Assembly: GCA_018065665.1 (NCBI GenBank)
Contig: JAGHSV010000012.1
Coordinates: 1 to 40,761 of the forward strand
DNA length: 40,761 nt
Direction of reading: 5' to 3'
From: Candidatus Sodaliphilus aphodohippi
Lineage (GTDB): Bacteria; Bacteroidota; Bacteroidia; Bacteroidales; Muribaculaceae
Position 1 is the first letter of the stretch. Each line of letters begins with the position of its first letter. The position numbers and the translations under genes were made by a program. Below the pieces are notes generated by a model. It worked only from the letters and a program-made list of their open reading frames with translations. It made no database searches and had not been told where the DNA came from. This document shows, piece by piece, positions 8,647-17,235 of the stretch.

Positions 8647-9414
8647 CTATTTAATTTCACCCATCTTAATCAAAGTGGCTTTTCGTTTCGTGTCAAGAGT
8701 GAAGTCGCCATTCATAATCCAACCATAGTAACCCAAATCGGTAGCAAACACCTCGCTTGCAAGTCTCCCCTTGTGCTTGCCGAAGTTGATAACAGCCTGG
8801 TCCTTATCGTTGTAGATAAAGCGTCCTGCAAAGTCCACATTGCGGTTGTAACCCGAATACTCCTTGGACAACTGCTCGATAGACTTGTCCATCAGCTGAT
8901 AATGGTCAAGTTGAGCCTTAAACACCTCATAAGTTGTATAAGTGTCATCGTCGGCCGAATGATGGTTCTCCATCTCCTTGCCACAATAGAACCTGTATGC
9001 TGCTTCGAGGTCACGTTTCTCATTCTTGTGGTAAATCACTTGTACATCAATGAAGTTATGCATTGACGGATCAAAGTTCATATTAACACGCAGAAACTCC
9101 TCTACAAGTACAGGAATATCAAAGCGGTTGCTGTTGAACCCTGCAAGGTCCGAGCCTTTGAATACTTCCTTAAGTTTTGCTGCAACTTGTTTAAAAGTCG
9201 GTTTGTCGGCAACCATATCATCACTGATGTGGTGCACCTCTCGAGCCTCGGCAGATATAGGCATCTCGGGGTTAATCAGCAATGTATCCCTTTCGTCATG
9301 CCCATCCGGAAAAACTTTGATGTAACTTAATTGTATGATACGGTCCTTAGCGATATTGAGACCGGTGGTCTCAATATCGAAAAAGACTATAGGTTTGGTT
9401 AATTTCAAATTCAT
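8647..9414 (-). CDS. DEDDh 3'-5' exonuclease (DnaQ-like) with extra C-terminal domain
   Basis: DnaQ-type exonuclease core: FFDIETTGL supplies D13 and E15, SDLAGFNSNRFDIPVL supplies the second Asp, and HHSADDDTYTTYEVF supplies the catalytic His and last Asp. The C-terminal 70 residues contain INFGKHKGRLASEVF and YYGWIMNGDF, which resemble the small DUF3820/QSregVF_b type module (FGKyKG...YLxWL) seen after some bacterial exonucleases. It could be a DNA polymerase III epsilon-like proofreader or a repair or RNA exonuclease. The position directly after dnaN (gap of 9 bases) fits a DNA role but does not prove it. Confidence 0.87.
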   Translation of the reverse strand: MNLKLTKPIVFFDIETTGLNIAKDRIIQLSYIKVFPDGHDERDTLLINPEMPISAEAREVHHISDDMVADKPTFKQVAAKLKEVFKGSDLAGFNSNRFDIPVLVEEFLRVNMNFDPSMHNFIDVQVIYHKNEKRDLEAAYRFYCGKEMENHHSADDDTYTTYEVFKAQLDHYQLMDKSIEQLSKEYSGYNRNVDFAGRFIYNDKDQAVINFGKHKGRLASEVFATDLGYYGWIMNGDFTLDTKRKATLIKMGEIK

Positions 9415-9423
9415 TGCACCAGA

Positions 9424-10542
9424 TTAAATCATCATTGGCATCTGAAGAATCAGCAAATCTTCACCTTCGGCCTGTTCAGCAGGAACAAAGATGCCTGCAC
9501 GAGCAGGATCCAGCAACTTAATCGTTACTGTTTCACTATTGAGATTATTAAGAACCTCAATTATGTCAACATTCTTGAATCCCATGGTCATTGCTGCGCC
9601 ATCATAGTCGCACTGGAGTTTTTCCTCGGCCGATGTTGAATGGTCAAGATCCTGTGCGGTAAGGACGATACCTGTTGCCGAAAGTTCCAGTTTAATAAGT
9701 CCTCCGACGCTTGCAAAAACCGAAACGCGGCGCAAAGCGGTCAACAAAGTCACACGGTCAATCTGAACATTATAGGGATTATTCTCGGGGATAACCGCGT
9801 TATAATTGGGATAACGGCCATTGATAAAGCGGCAAGAGAGCGAATAAACACCGTTCTCAAATGTTGCGCTTGTCTCATCAATGGTAATGGTAACCGGCGT
9901 TTTCTCATTCTTGTCAAGGATATTGCTCAAGATAGATGCGGGTTTTGCAGGTAAGATGAACGAACGCTCGAGATTGGGAGCAACATTCAGTTTCTTGTAA
10001 CGCACCAGTTTATGTGAGTCTGATGCCACAAAGGTGATGCCATCAGGTTTAATGTCCCAGTAAATACCCATGAATTGGGGATGCATATCATCATTGCCAA
10101 CTGCAAAGATTGTATGCTGGATGCCATCGATAATGTCGGCAGGAGCAAGTGAGAACTGCATTGATTCAGTACTACCTTGTTGCTTTAGAGGATATTCATC
10201 ACCATTCAGTGCCGTAATATTATATTGTCCGTTCACATAACTGATATTGACATCAAGATTCTCTTCATTGACTTCAAACGTCAGAGCGGTATCAGGAAGT
10301 TCTTTGAGGAGACTAAGCATTCGCTTAACATCTACCGCAAATTTGCCCTCACCTTCAGATTCGGTAGTCTCGATAGTGGTAGTAAGGCGTGTTTCCATGT
10401 CACTGCCTGTAACGATAAGGCGTCCTGCCTCAAGTTCAAAAAGGAAGTTGTCGAGAATCGCATATGCGTTCTTACTGATAACAACTTTGCTGACAGCTGT
10501 CAGATGCGACAATAAAAGTCGGCTTTGAATGTTGAATTTCAT
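9424..10542 (-). CDS. dnaN: DNA polymerase III sliding clamp (beta subunit)
   Basis: Ring-forming processivity factor of the replicative polymerase. The 372 residues have the three-fold beta-clamp layout: MKFNIQSRLLLSHLTAVSKV at the N-terminus, PQFMGIYWDIKPDGITFVAS and SHKLVRYKK in the middle domain, and the C-terminal PARAGIFVPAEQAEGEDLLI with the LILQMPMMI end that lines the partner-binding pocket. It is the first gene of the eleven-gene operon and has a TAAATTTG element about 75 bases before the ATG. dnaA is not next to it, unlike the E. coli arrangement. Confidence 0.97.
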   Translation of the reverse strand: MKFNIQSRLLLSHLTAVSKVVISKNAYAILDNFLFELEAGRLIVTGSDMETRLTTTIETTESEGEGKFAVDVKRMLSLLKELPDTALTFEVNEENLDVNISYVNGQYNITALNGDEYPLKQQGSTESMQFSLAPADIIDGIQHTIFAVGNDDMHPQFMGIYWDIKPDGITFVASDSHKLVRYKKLNVAPNLERSFILPAKPASILSNILDKNEKTPVTITIDETSATFENGVYSLSCRFINGRYPNYNAVIPENNPYNVQIDRVTLLTALRRVSVFASVGGLIKLELSATGIVLTAQDLDHSTSAEEKLQCDYDGAAMTMGFKNVDIIEVLNNLNSETVTIKLLDPARAGIFVPAEQAEGEDLLILQMPMMI

Positions 10543-10617
10543 ATAATTACAGTTTTAATAATTTTCTTCTTTGCCCTTATTGGTTCATGCAGGTGTCTAC
10601 TCTGCACAATTAATTTA

Positions 10618-10625
10618 CAAATTTA
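10618..10625 (-). promoter_or_regulatory. Probable promoter (-7 box) of the dnaN operon
   Basis: Minus-strand TAAATTTG fits TAnnTTTG. Upstream at -33 there is only a T-rich TTTTTA stretch, itself the tail of the preceding terminator, so the -33 element is weak. It is the only good candidate between the M13 peptidase terminator and dnaN. The predicted 5' leader is about 70 bases. Confidence 0.6.
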
Positions 10626-10644
10626 GCAAAATATTTTGAAATGC

Positions 10645-10681
10645 TAAAAAAAAACGTTGCCTAAACAATTTAGACAACGTT
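10645..10681 (-). terminator. Intrinsic terminator of the ABC-F / M13 peptidase unit
   Basis: On the minus strand AACGTTGTCTAAA pairs with TTTAGGCAACGTT (one T-G wobble) around a 3-base loop. The stem is followed by nine T residues including the end of the stem arm. It starts about 29 bases after the peptidase stop and is one of the strongest terminators in the window. Confidence 0.92.
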
Positions 10682-10709
10682 AAAAAAACAAAAAAATTAA
10701 AATTTCAAA

Positions 10710-12722
10710 TTACCAGATGATGACACGGTCTTCGGGAGAACGATACATCTTATCACCTTCTTTGATGTTAAACGCCTTGAAGAATGTGTCAAGGTTGCGA
10801 ACAGCAACGTTCACACGATTAACGCCAAGAGAGTGTACGTCAATCTTGGTGCGGCGCAGGATTTCTTCCTTTGTAATGTTTGCCGCCCATACATTTGCAT
10901 AGCTCAAGTAGAAACGTTGGTCAGGTGTGAAACCATCGATTTCCACATTGCCCTTGCCCTGTGCTGTCTGCTTAAAAGCAGTGTAAGCGACACGCAGTCC
11001 GCCATGGTCTGCAATGTTCTCACCTGTTGTATAGTCACCGTTGGCATGAACATCATCGGCAACGATTTCGGCACTATACTGAACCGATAATTTGTCGGCC
11101 AATTCCTTGAACTTGTCAGCGTCTTCACTTGTCCACCAGTCATTCATATTTCCATCAGGATCAAAACTACGGCCTTGATCATCAAATCCGTGAGTCATTT
11201 CATGGCCAATGACAACACCGATGGCCCCATAGTTGCTGGCATCGTCGGCATCAGGGTCAAAATAGGGTTTCTGCAGAATGCCTGCGGGGAAACAGATTTC
11301 GTTGGAGGTGGGTTCATAGTATGCATTAACTGTCTGCGGAGTCATCCACCAGCGGTCTTTGTCAACAGGTTTCCCAAGTTGTGAGTACTCATAGTCGGCT
11401 GCGAACTGACTGGCTGCCAAAACATTTGTCCAATAGGGCTTTGCCATGTCAATATCAATACTTGAGTAATCCTTCCACTTATCGGGATAGCCGATTTTCA
11501 CTGTAAAACTATTGAGTTTAACGAGTGCCTGAACCTTAGTCTTGGGGCTCATCCAAGTAAGGTTGGCAATGTGCTCACCAAGTGCTTTCTTGAGGTTTTC
11601 AACCAATTTCTGCATCTTACGTTTGCTCTCGGCAGGGAAATACTTCGCAACATAGAGTTGTCCAACGGCCTCACCGAGCAGAGTGTTGGGCACATCAAGC
11701 GAACGTTTCCAGCGAGGTTGCATCACCTTCTTACCCGACATAGCCTTGCTATACATATCAAAGTGGGCCTGGACGAAATCATCGCTCATATATACCGCTG
11801 CTGCATCAATCAGTTTAAAAGCCACATAGTTGCGGATAGCATCTTCTTTCAGGGACTTCATCATCTCATTAACCTTGACCAGGGAATTGAGTTGCATAAC
11901 ACAAACCTTGTCAACATTCTTTATTCCAGCTCCGGTAAAGAACTGATCCCAATTGATATTGGGATAATCTATTTTGAGCTGGTCAACGGTTCTGATATTA
12001 TACTGCTTGGCGTAGTCGCGGGTATCCTCGCGAGTCATTGCCACGCGCGCAAGCTGTGTCTCAATATCAAGCACACTGGCAGCCATTTTCTTGGCTTTTC
12101 CATTACTGTTGCCGACCAATTCAAAGAGGCGGATGATGTAATCAAGATATGCCTTGCGTATTTTGACAGTTGACTCGTCATTCTCAAGATAGTAGTCACG
12201 GTCACCCATCCCAATGCCGCCTTGTTCAACGTACAACAGGTTAGCTGTAGAATTCTTGAAATCGGCCATTACGGTTGTGCCAAAGAACGGGTCAGAAATA
12301 CCACGTTGCATCCAACCGAGCAAAAATGCCATATCGGCGCGCTTGGTATTGTTGATTTTATTAAGATCTTCGGCAATTGCCTGATATCCTTGGGCATTGA
12401 GACGAACGCTATCCATCCCCATAGCATACAAATCTCCAACCTGCTGTTGGATACTACCATGACGATGACCAGTCCCGAGATTAGTGATAATATCCTTCAC
12501 CTGCTCTCGACTATTCTCTGCCAGTTGGTCAAAAGTGCCAAAACGTGAATACTGTGGGTCAAGTGGATGTGCTTTCATCCAACCACCACACGCATACTGA
12601 TAAAAATTCTCTCCGGGCGAGACAGCAACGTTAAGGTTTGCTTTGTCAACGCCTTTAAGGCCATCGGCCATTGCTGCAAGTGACATTGTCACAGCCATAC
12701 AAATAATTAAAGTCTTTTTCAT
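10710..12722 (-). CDS. M13 family zinc endopeptidase (neprilysin/PepO-like), exported
   Basis: Neprilysin-type metallopeptidase cleaving small peptides, probably in the periplasm. Signal peptide MKKTLIICMAVTMSLAAMA. The mature N-terminus has the family motif PGENFYQYACGGWMKAHPL. Zinc site HEMTH at 507-511 (H507, H511 ligands; E508 catalytic) with the third ligand E568 and D572 in GENIADHGG. The substrate-contact motif is NAYYEPTSNEICFPAGILQ, and the C-terminal Trp of the family is present (DRVIIW). Full length at 670 residues. It follows the ABC-F gene by 18 bases and is probably co-transcribed with it. Confidence 0.96.
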   Translation of the reverse strand: MKKTLIICMAVTMSLAAMADGLKGVDKANLNVAVSPGENFYQYACGGWMKAHPLDPQYSRFGTFDQLAENSREQVKDIITNLGTGHRHGSIQQQVGDLYAMGMDSVRLNAQGYQAIAEDLNKINNTKRADMAFLLGWMQRGISDPFFGTTVMADFKNSTANLLYVEQGGIGMGDRDYYLENDESTVKIRKAYLDYIIRLFELVGNSNGKAKKMAASVLDIETQLARVAMTREDTRDYAKQYNIRTVDQLKIDYPNINWDQFFTGAGIKNVDKVCVMQLNSLVKVNEMMKSLKEDAIRNYVAFKLIDAAAVYMSDDFVQAHFDMYSKAMSGKKVMQPRWKRSLDVPNTLLGEAVGQLYVAKYFPAESKRKMQKLVENLKKALGEHIANLTWMSPKTKVQALVKLNSFTVKIGYPDKWKDYSSIDIDMAKPYWTNVLAASQFAADYEYSQLGKPVDKDRWWMTPQTVNAYYEPTSNEICFPAGILQKPYFDPDADDASNYGAIGVVIGHEMTHGFDDQGRSFDPDGNMNDWWTSEDADKFKELADKLSVQYSAEIVADDVHANGDYTTGENIADHGGLRVAYTAFKQTAQGKGNVEIDGFTPDQRFYLSYANVWAANITKEEILRRTKIDVHSLGVNRVNVAVRNLDTFFKAFNIKEGDKMYRSPEDRVIIW

Positions 12723-12740
12723 ATTAATATATATATTATT

Positions 12741-14669
12741 TTATTCAATTTCAAGTAGTTGTTCACTTAACAGCTCCCAATCAGCCATCGTTTGGTCAAG
12801 CTGCTTGGTGAGATTGGCATGACGGCTGTATATGGCAGCGTCACCGTTGCCTCCACATTCAAGCTGCCGTTCGATGTCGGCAATCTCCAGTTCGATGTCG
12901 GCAATCTGCTGCTCCAGTTGCTTGACCTTTCGCTGCATCTGCTTGATTTTGCGGTCATGTTCCTTCTGCTCCAAGTAGGATAATTTGCCACTTGACTGCT
13001 GCGGGATTTCTGGGGCCTGTTTTACCGGTTCAACATCCTTCTTTTCGAGTTGTGCCAATGAGTCAAGCTGTTTCTTCTCGAGAAATTCATATATGCCGCA
13101 CAGGTGTTCCCGAACCACACCACCGCCAAATTCATAGACTTTAGAAACAAGACCATCAAGGAAATAACGATCATGTGACACAACAATCACGGTTCCGTCA
13201 AAGTCGCTGATAGCATCCCTCAGGATGTCCTTAGTGCGCATGTCCAGATGGTTGGTTGGCTCATCGAGGATGAGCAGGTTGACCGGTTCAAGAAGCAGTC
13301 TTATCATTGCCAAGCGGCTTTTTTCGCCGCCCGACAAAACCTTGACTTTTTTATCAGAAGCTTTACCTCCAAACATAAAAGCCCCAAGTATGTCGTTAAT
13401 ACGGGTCCTTATCTCACCGACTGCCGCATAATCAATTGTGTCAAACACAGTAATTTCGCCGTCAAGCAATTGAGCTTGATTTTGTGCAAAATAACCGATT
13501 TTCACATTATGCCCAATCTTCAACGAACCGTCAAAGGGGATTTCGCCCATAATTGACTTAATCATTGTTGTCTTACCGGCGCCGTTCTTACCAACAAAAG
13601 CGACTTTCTCACCTCGTTTAATAGTGAATGTTGCATTGGCAAAGACCTGGTTTGATCCATAAGCTTTTGCCACATCCTCGGCAATGACAGGATAGTCGCC
13701 CGAACGAGGGGCAGGCGGGAATTTAAGTCTTAATCGGGAGTTATCGGTTTCGTCAATCTCAATACGTTCAAGTTTTTCCAGTTGCTTAATACGGCTCTGG
13801 ACCTGAACAGCCTTTGTCGGTTTATAGCGGAACTTCTCAATAAAATCCTCAGTGTCGTGAATCAGTTTTTGCTGATTCTCGTAGGCACGGCGTTGCTGCT
13901 CAATTCTCTCCTGGCGCAATTGGACAAAGTGAGAATAATTCACCTGATAATCATATATTTTCCCCAGTGAGATTTCAATGGTGCGGTTGGTGACATTGTC
14001 AATGAAAGCACGGTCATGTGACACCAACACAAGCGCACCGCTGCGGTTTTTCAAGAAGTTCTCGAGCCACTGGATTGACTCAATATCAAGATGGTTTGTA
14101 GGCTCATCAAGCAATAGCACATCAGGGTTTTGAAGGAGCAACTTTGCAATCTCGACACGCATTCGCCAGCCACCGCTAAACTCAGAGGTCTGACGGTCAA
14201 AATCAGTCCTTTCAAATCCCAGTCCAATAAGTGTCTTTTCAATTTTAGCATCACAATTCTCGCTTTGCATCAGAGTTCGCGCCTCGGTTTTCAATGATAA
14301 CCGGTCTATCAGTTGTTGATAGTCATCACTTTCATAGTCTGTACGCTCGGCAAGTTCTTCGTTCAGACTGTTGATGGTTTCATCAAGTGAATGTATATGG
14401 TCAAAAGCATTATTGACCTCTTGCCTAACGGTTAACCCATCTGTAAGTTGCATCTGCTGGGGCAGATAGCCAATAGTAATGTCAGACGGGCGTGCGACCA
14501 ATCCGGCGGTAGGAACCTGCAACGATGCAATGATTTTTAGCATCGTTGACTTTCCTGCCCCGTTCTTTCCAACAAGTGCAATACGGTCGCGTTTGTTAAT
14601 GACATAGTTTATGTCAGAGAATAGCACTTGACTGCCAAACTCCACACGAAGACCTTGAATTGAAATCAT
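12741..14669 (-). CDS. ABC-F family ATPase (Uup/EttA-like), ribosome-associated
   Basis: Soluble protein with two ABC domains and no membrane segment, the ABC-F layout. Domain 1: Walker A GKNGAGKST (34-42), signature SGGWRMRVEIAKLLL, Walker B VLLLDEPTNHLD. The linker is a charged helix (RQERIEQQRRAYENQQK). Domain 2: GKNGAGKTT, LSGGEKSRLAMIRLLL, LLILDEPTNHLD. The C-terminal 80 residues are coiled coil (KQMQRKVKQLEQQIADIE), as in Uup. ABC-F proteins act on stalled or initiating ribosomes; antibiotic resistance is a property of some subfamilies and is not implied here. A TAACTTTG box ends only four bases before the ATG (see findings). Confidence 0.94.
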   Translation of the reverse strand: MISIQGLRVEFGSQVLFSDINYVINKRDRIALVGKNGAGKSTMLKIIASLQVPTAGLVARPSDITIGYLPQQMQLTDGLTVRQEVNNAFDHIHSLDETINSLNEELAERTDYESDDYQQLIDRLSLKTEARTLMQSENCDAKIEKTLIGLGFERTDFDRQTSEFSGGWRMRVEIAKLLLQNPDVLLLDEPTNHLDIESIQWLENFLKNRSGALVLVSHDRAFIDNVTNRTIEISLGKIYDYQVNYSHFVQLRQERIEQQRRAYENQQKLIHDTEDFIEKFRYKPTKAVQVQSRIKQLEKLERIEIDETDNSRLRLKFPPAPRSGDYPVIAEDVAKAYGSNQVFANATFTIKRGEKVAFVGKNGAGKTTMIKSIMGEIPFDGSLKIGHNVKIGYFAQNQAQLLDGEITVFDTIDYAAVGEIRTRINDILGAFMFGGKASDKKVKVLSGGEKSRLAMIRLLLEPVNLLILDEPTNHLDMRTKDILRDAISDFDGTVIVVSHDRYFLDGLVSKVYEFGGGVVREHLCGIYEFLEKKQLDSLAQLEKKDVEPVKQAPEIPQQSSGKLSYLEQKEHDRKIKQMQRKVKQLEQQIADIELEIADIERQLECGGNGDAAIYSRHANLTKQLDQTMADWELLSEQLLEIE

Positions 14670-14673
14670 AATG

Positions 14674-14709
14674 CAAAGTTATGAAAATTATTGCACTTAT
14701 AAAAGCAAA
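14674..14709 (-). promoter_or_regulatory. Promoter of the ABC-F gene, very close to the start codon
   Basis: Minus-strand TAACTTTG at 14681-14674 is a perfect TAnnTTTG. TTTG at 14709-14706 could be the -33 element, though the 24-base spacer is long. The box ends 4 bases before the ATG at 14669, so transcription should start at or next to the start codon. Confidence 0.65.
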
Positions 14710-14739
14710 CGTGCAAGTGAATTTGCATTCACTTGCACG
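14710..14739 (-). terminator. Intrinsic terminator of the lepA-proS operon
   Basis: A perfect 13-bp inverted repeat, CGTGCAAGTGAAT / ATTCACTTGCACG, with a 4-base loop. On the minus strand it is followed by TTTGCTTTTAT. It lies about 25 bases after the proS stop. The T-tract is interrupted, so efficiency is uncertain. Confidence 0.8.
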
Positions 14740-14764
14740 AATATTGATTTTACTGATTTTTACA

Positions 14765-16246
14765 TTAATAGTTGCGAGCAAAAATCACGCGACGTGCGCT
14801 TGGCTTGCCGGTATAGATGCATTTGCCAGGTTCGTCCTCACCATCCATTGGGATGCAGCGGATAGTCGCCTTGGTTTCTTCCTTGATTTTCTCCTCGGTT
14901 TCGGTTGTTCCGTCCCAATGTGCAAGGATAAAACCGCCCTTCTCAATTTGCTGTTTAAACTCATCCCAAGTATCTACCTTATAGGTCATTTTCTCACGAT
15001 GTCTCAATGCTTTGTTGAAGATATTCTGCTGGATTTCCTCAAGCAATTTTGCAACATATTCCTCAACTCCGTTGAGTGCGACTGACTGTTTTTCAAGTGT
15101 GTCACGACGCATAACCTCGACTGTTCCAGCCTCAATATCACGAGCGCCAAGCACAAGGCGTACAGGAACACCCTTCAACTCATAATCGGCAAACTTGAAG
15201 CCAGGACGTTTATTGTCGGCATTGTCATATTTAACCGAGATGCCCATACCTTTCAGTTTAGCGACGATGGGGGTAACCACCTTATCAATATCGCCCAATT
15301 GGTCGGCAGTCTTATAAACCGGTACAATAACAACCTGAATCGGTGCCAGATGTGGAGGCAGAACGAGACCGTTGTCATCGCTATGAGTCATAATAAGGGC
15401 TCCCATGAGGCGAGTTGATACACCCCAAGAAGTTGCCCATACATATTCAAGTTCATTCTGGTTGTTAATAAACTTCACATCAAACGCCTTAGCAAAATTC
15501 TGTCCCAAGAAATGTGATGTACCACTCTGCAGAGCCTTTCCATCTTGCATCATTGCCTCGATGGTATAAGTCTCGAGAGCACCAGCAAAACGCTCGTTTG
15601 CGGTCTTCACACCTTTGACAACGGGCAAAGCCATGTATTTCTCGGCAAAGTCAGCATAAACATTAAGCATCTCAATAGCCTTGTCCTGTGCTTCCTCCTT
15701 AGTGGCATGTGCGGTATGTCCCTCTTGCCACAAGAACTCGGCAGTACGCAGGAACAAACGAGTGCGCATCTCCCAGCGGAAAACATTTGCCCACTGGTTA
15801 ACCAACAGTGGCAGATCACGATATGAGTTAATCCAGTTTCGATATGTGTTCCAGATAATTGTCTCGGACGTCGGACGGATAATAAGTTCCTCTTCAAGCC
15901 GCGCAGCAGGGTCAACAACAACGCCATTGCCATTGGGGTCATTCATCAGGCGATAGTGAGTTACAACAGCACATTCCTTGGCAAAACCCTCGACATGGTC
16001 GGCTTCCTTGCTCAGGAACGACTTCGGGATAAGCAGTGGGAAGTAAGCATTCTGCACACCGGTTTCCTTGAACATATTGTCAAGTTCACGCTGCATTTTT
16101 TCCCATATCGCGTAACCATAGGGTTTAATGACCATACAGCCACGAACTGCCGATTGCTCGGCCAAGTCGGCCTTTACGACCAGCTCGTTATACCACTGAG
16201 AGTAGTTTTCGGCTCTCTTGGTAAGATTTTTCAATTCTTTTGCCAT
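14765..16246 (-). CDS. proS: Prolyl-tRNA synthetase (archaeal/eukaryal-type ProS)
   Basis: Class II synthetase charging tRNA-Pro. The 493 residues and the absence of the large editing insertion between motifs 2 and 3 place it in the shorter archaeal-type ProS group used by Bacteroidota. Motif 2 region: [25 protein letters not shown]. Other landmarks: [10 protein letters not shown], the class II motif 3 area ([20 protein letters not shown]), the anticodon-binding domain ([13 protein letters not shown]) and the C-terminal domain ending in RRVIFARNY with the terminal Tyr. It is the last gene of the lepA operon, 3 bases after the OmpA-like gene. Confidence 0.96.
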   Translation of the reverse strand: MAKELKNLTKRAENYSQWYNELVVKADLAEQSAVRGCMVIKPYGYAIWEKMQRELDNMFKETGVQNAYFPLLIPKSFLSKEADHVEGFAKECAVVTHYRLMNDPNGNGVVVDPAARLEEELIIRPTSETIIWNTYRNWINSYRDLPLLVNQWANVFRWEMRTRLFLRTAEFLWQEGHTAHATKEEAQDKAIEMLNVYADFAEKYMALPVVKGVKTANERFAGALETYTIEAMMQDGKALQSGTSHFLGQNFAKAFDVKFINNQNELEYVWATSWGVSTRLMGALIMTHSDDNGLVLPPHLAPIQVVIVPVYKTADQLGDIDKVVTPIVAKLKGMGISVKYDNADNKRPGFKFADYELKGVPVRLVLGARDIEAGTVEVMRRDTLEKQSVALNGVEEYVAKLLEEIQQNIFNKALRHREKMTYKVDTWDEFKQQIEKGGFILAHWDGTTETEEKIKEETKATIRCIPMDGEDEPGKCIYTGKPSARRVIFARNY

Positions 16247-16249
16247 TTT

Positions 16250-16903
16250 TTATTTTGTTTTTTTGTTTGTTTTAAATGTTCTCATATCCAATTTGCCCTT
16301 CTTTGCCAATTCAATCATCGCCTCATCGGGAATAAGATACACCTCAAGTCGACGATTCAATTTTCGGTGAGCCATTGAATTATTATCCCAAATCGGGTCA
16401 GAGCCACCCAATGCATAGGGGACTACAAAGTCGGTACTTGCATTTGCGTCAATCCAGTCAAATACGGCATTCACACGACTACTTGTCAGAGCAAACTGGT
16501 ACTTGTCGCTGCCTGTATTATCGCTGTGCATCACAAGAAGAACTTTGTACAGGCCAGGGGGATTGAGAAAACGCGTTATCGGGCGAATCAGTTTCTTGCC
16601 GACATCGGTAAGAACAGTATCGTTACTGTTAAACAACTCGCTTGCAGAGAATGTAAGGACAATCACCTCCTCGTCACGCATCAATTCGACCTCGGTGCCT
16701 GCTTTTTTGAAAGCCAAAGCCACCTCAAGCTGAAAAGCCTTGATTCTGTTGTCAACCTTGTCATTTTTGATTTCAGGTGTCTGCAAATTCTCGTCAAGCG
16801 TCAAGTCATATATATCTACAACCTTCTTCTTGGCATCAGCGACACCGGGCCAGCAAAAAGCACATGACAAGATTAATATTGTGCATATTAGATGTTTCAT
16901 CAT
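16250..16903 (-). CDS. OmpA-like C-terminal domain protein, exported
   Basis: The 217-residue protein begins with a signal peptide (MKHLICTILILSCAFCWPG, cleavage near ADA). It has a short region ending with IKAFQLEVALAFKKAGTEVE and then an OmpA/MotB-like peptidoglycan-binding fold: VIVLTFSASELFNSNDTVL, the LLVMHSDNTGSDKYQFALTSSRVNAV segment (normally the TDxxGs...LSxxRA part) and HRKLNRRLEVYLIP. It probably associates with the cell wall from the periplasm. There is no clear lipobox, and no beta-barrel domain. A tail of Lys and Thr residues ends the protein. It is co-transcribed with proS (3-base gap) and follows the small acidic gene. Confidence 0.84.
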   Translation of the reverse strand: MMKHLICTILILSCAFCWPGVADAKKKVVDIYDLTLDENLQTPEIKNDKVDNRIKAFQLEVALAFKKAGTEVELMRDEEVIVLTFSASELFNSNDTVLTDVGKKLIRPITRFLNPPGLYKVLLVMHSDNTGSDKYQFALTSSRVNAVFDWIDANASTDFVVPYALGGSDPIWDNNSMAHRKLNRRLEVYLIPDEAMIELAKKGKLDMRTFKTNKKTK

Positions 16904-16918
16904 GATTTTTCGGGATTG

Positions 16919-17200
16919 TTAGTCGTCAAGAGAATCTTCATAGTCGAGTTCAGCGGTCACTATGTCTGTAACCAGTGACAAGTCCACCTGATTCTCATCA
17001 TCCTTTTTCAGCATCTTGGTCACATAAGCAACGACAGACGCAATATCATAGACCTCGTCAGGGGCATCCTCTGCCAGATCCTCATAATAATCAAACATCG
17101 CATCAATGACAAGCAGAATGTCATCGCCCGAGTTGTTTGCACATGCCGGGACACGCTGGCGAATAAAGTTTATTGCATCGTTCTCATCAAATTCTTTCAT
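16919..17200 (-). CDS. Small acidic protein of unknown function
   Basis: I do not recognise this 93-residue protein. It has no signal peptide or membrane segment and is very acidic: 26 of 93 residues are Asp or Glu, against few Lys/Arg. It looks helical (VIDAMFDYYEDLAEDAPDEV, then YDIASVVAYVTKMLKK). It has its own ATG and stop and is spaced 35 bases after rimM and 15 before the OmpA-like gene. Neither strand has a competing ORF of better quality. The position in a translation operon suggests a conserved cytosolic accessory protein, but that is inference only. Confidence 0.78.
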   Translation of the reverse strand: MKEFDENDAINFIRQRVPACANNSGDDILLVIDAMFDYYEDLAEDAPDEVYDIASVVAYVTKMLKKDDENQVDLSLVTDIVTAELDYEDSLDD

Positions 17201-17235
17201 AATCGCGAAATTTATTATTGTAAATATTCTGATTC

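Noticed and set aside
11571-12173. A 200-codon plus-strand frame inside the M13 peptidase gene
   Set aside because: The minus strand encodes conserved M13 sequence throughout; the plus frame is a shadow.
12741-14669. ABC-F protein as an antibiotic resistance determinant
   Set aside because: It shows the general Uup/EttA-like features with a C-terminal coiled coil; nothing in the sequence identifies a resistance subfamily, and it lies in core genome context.
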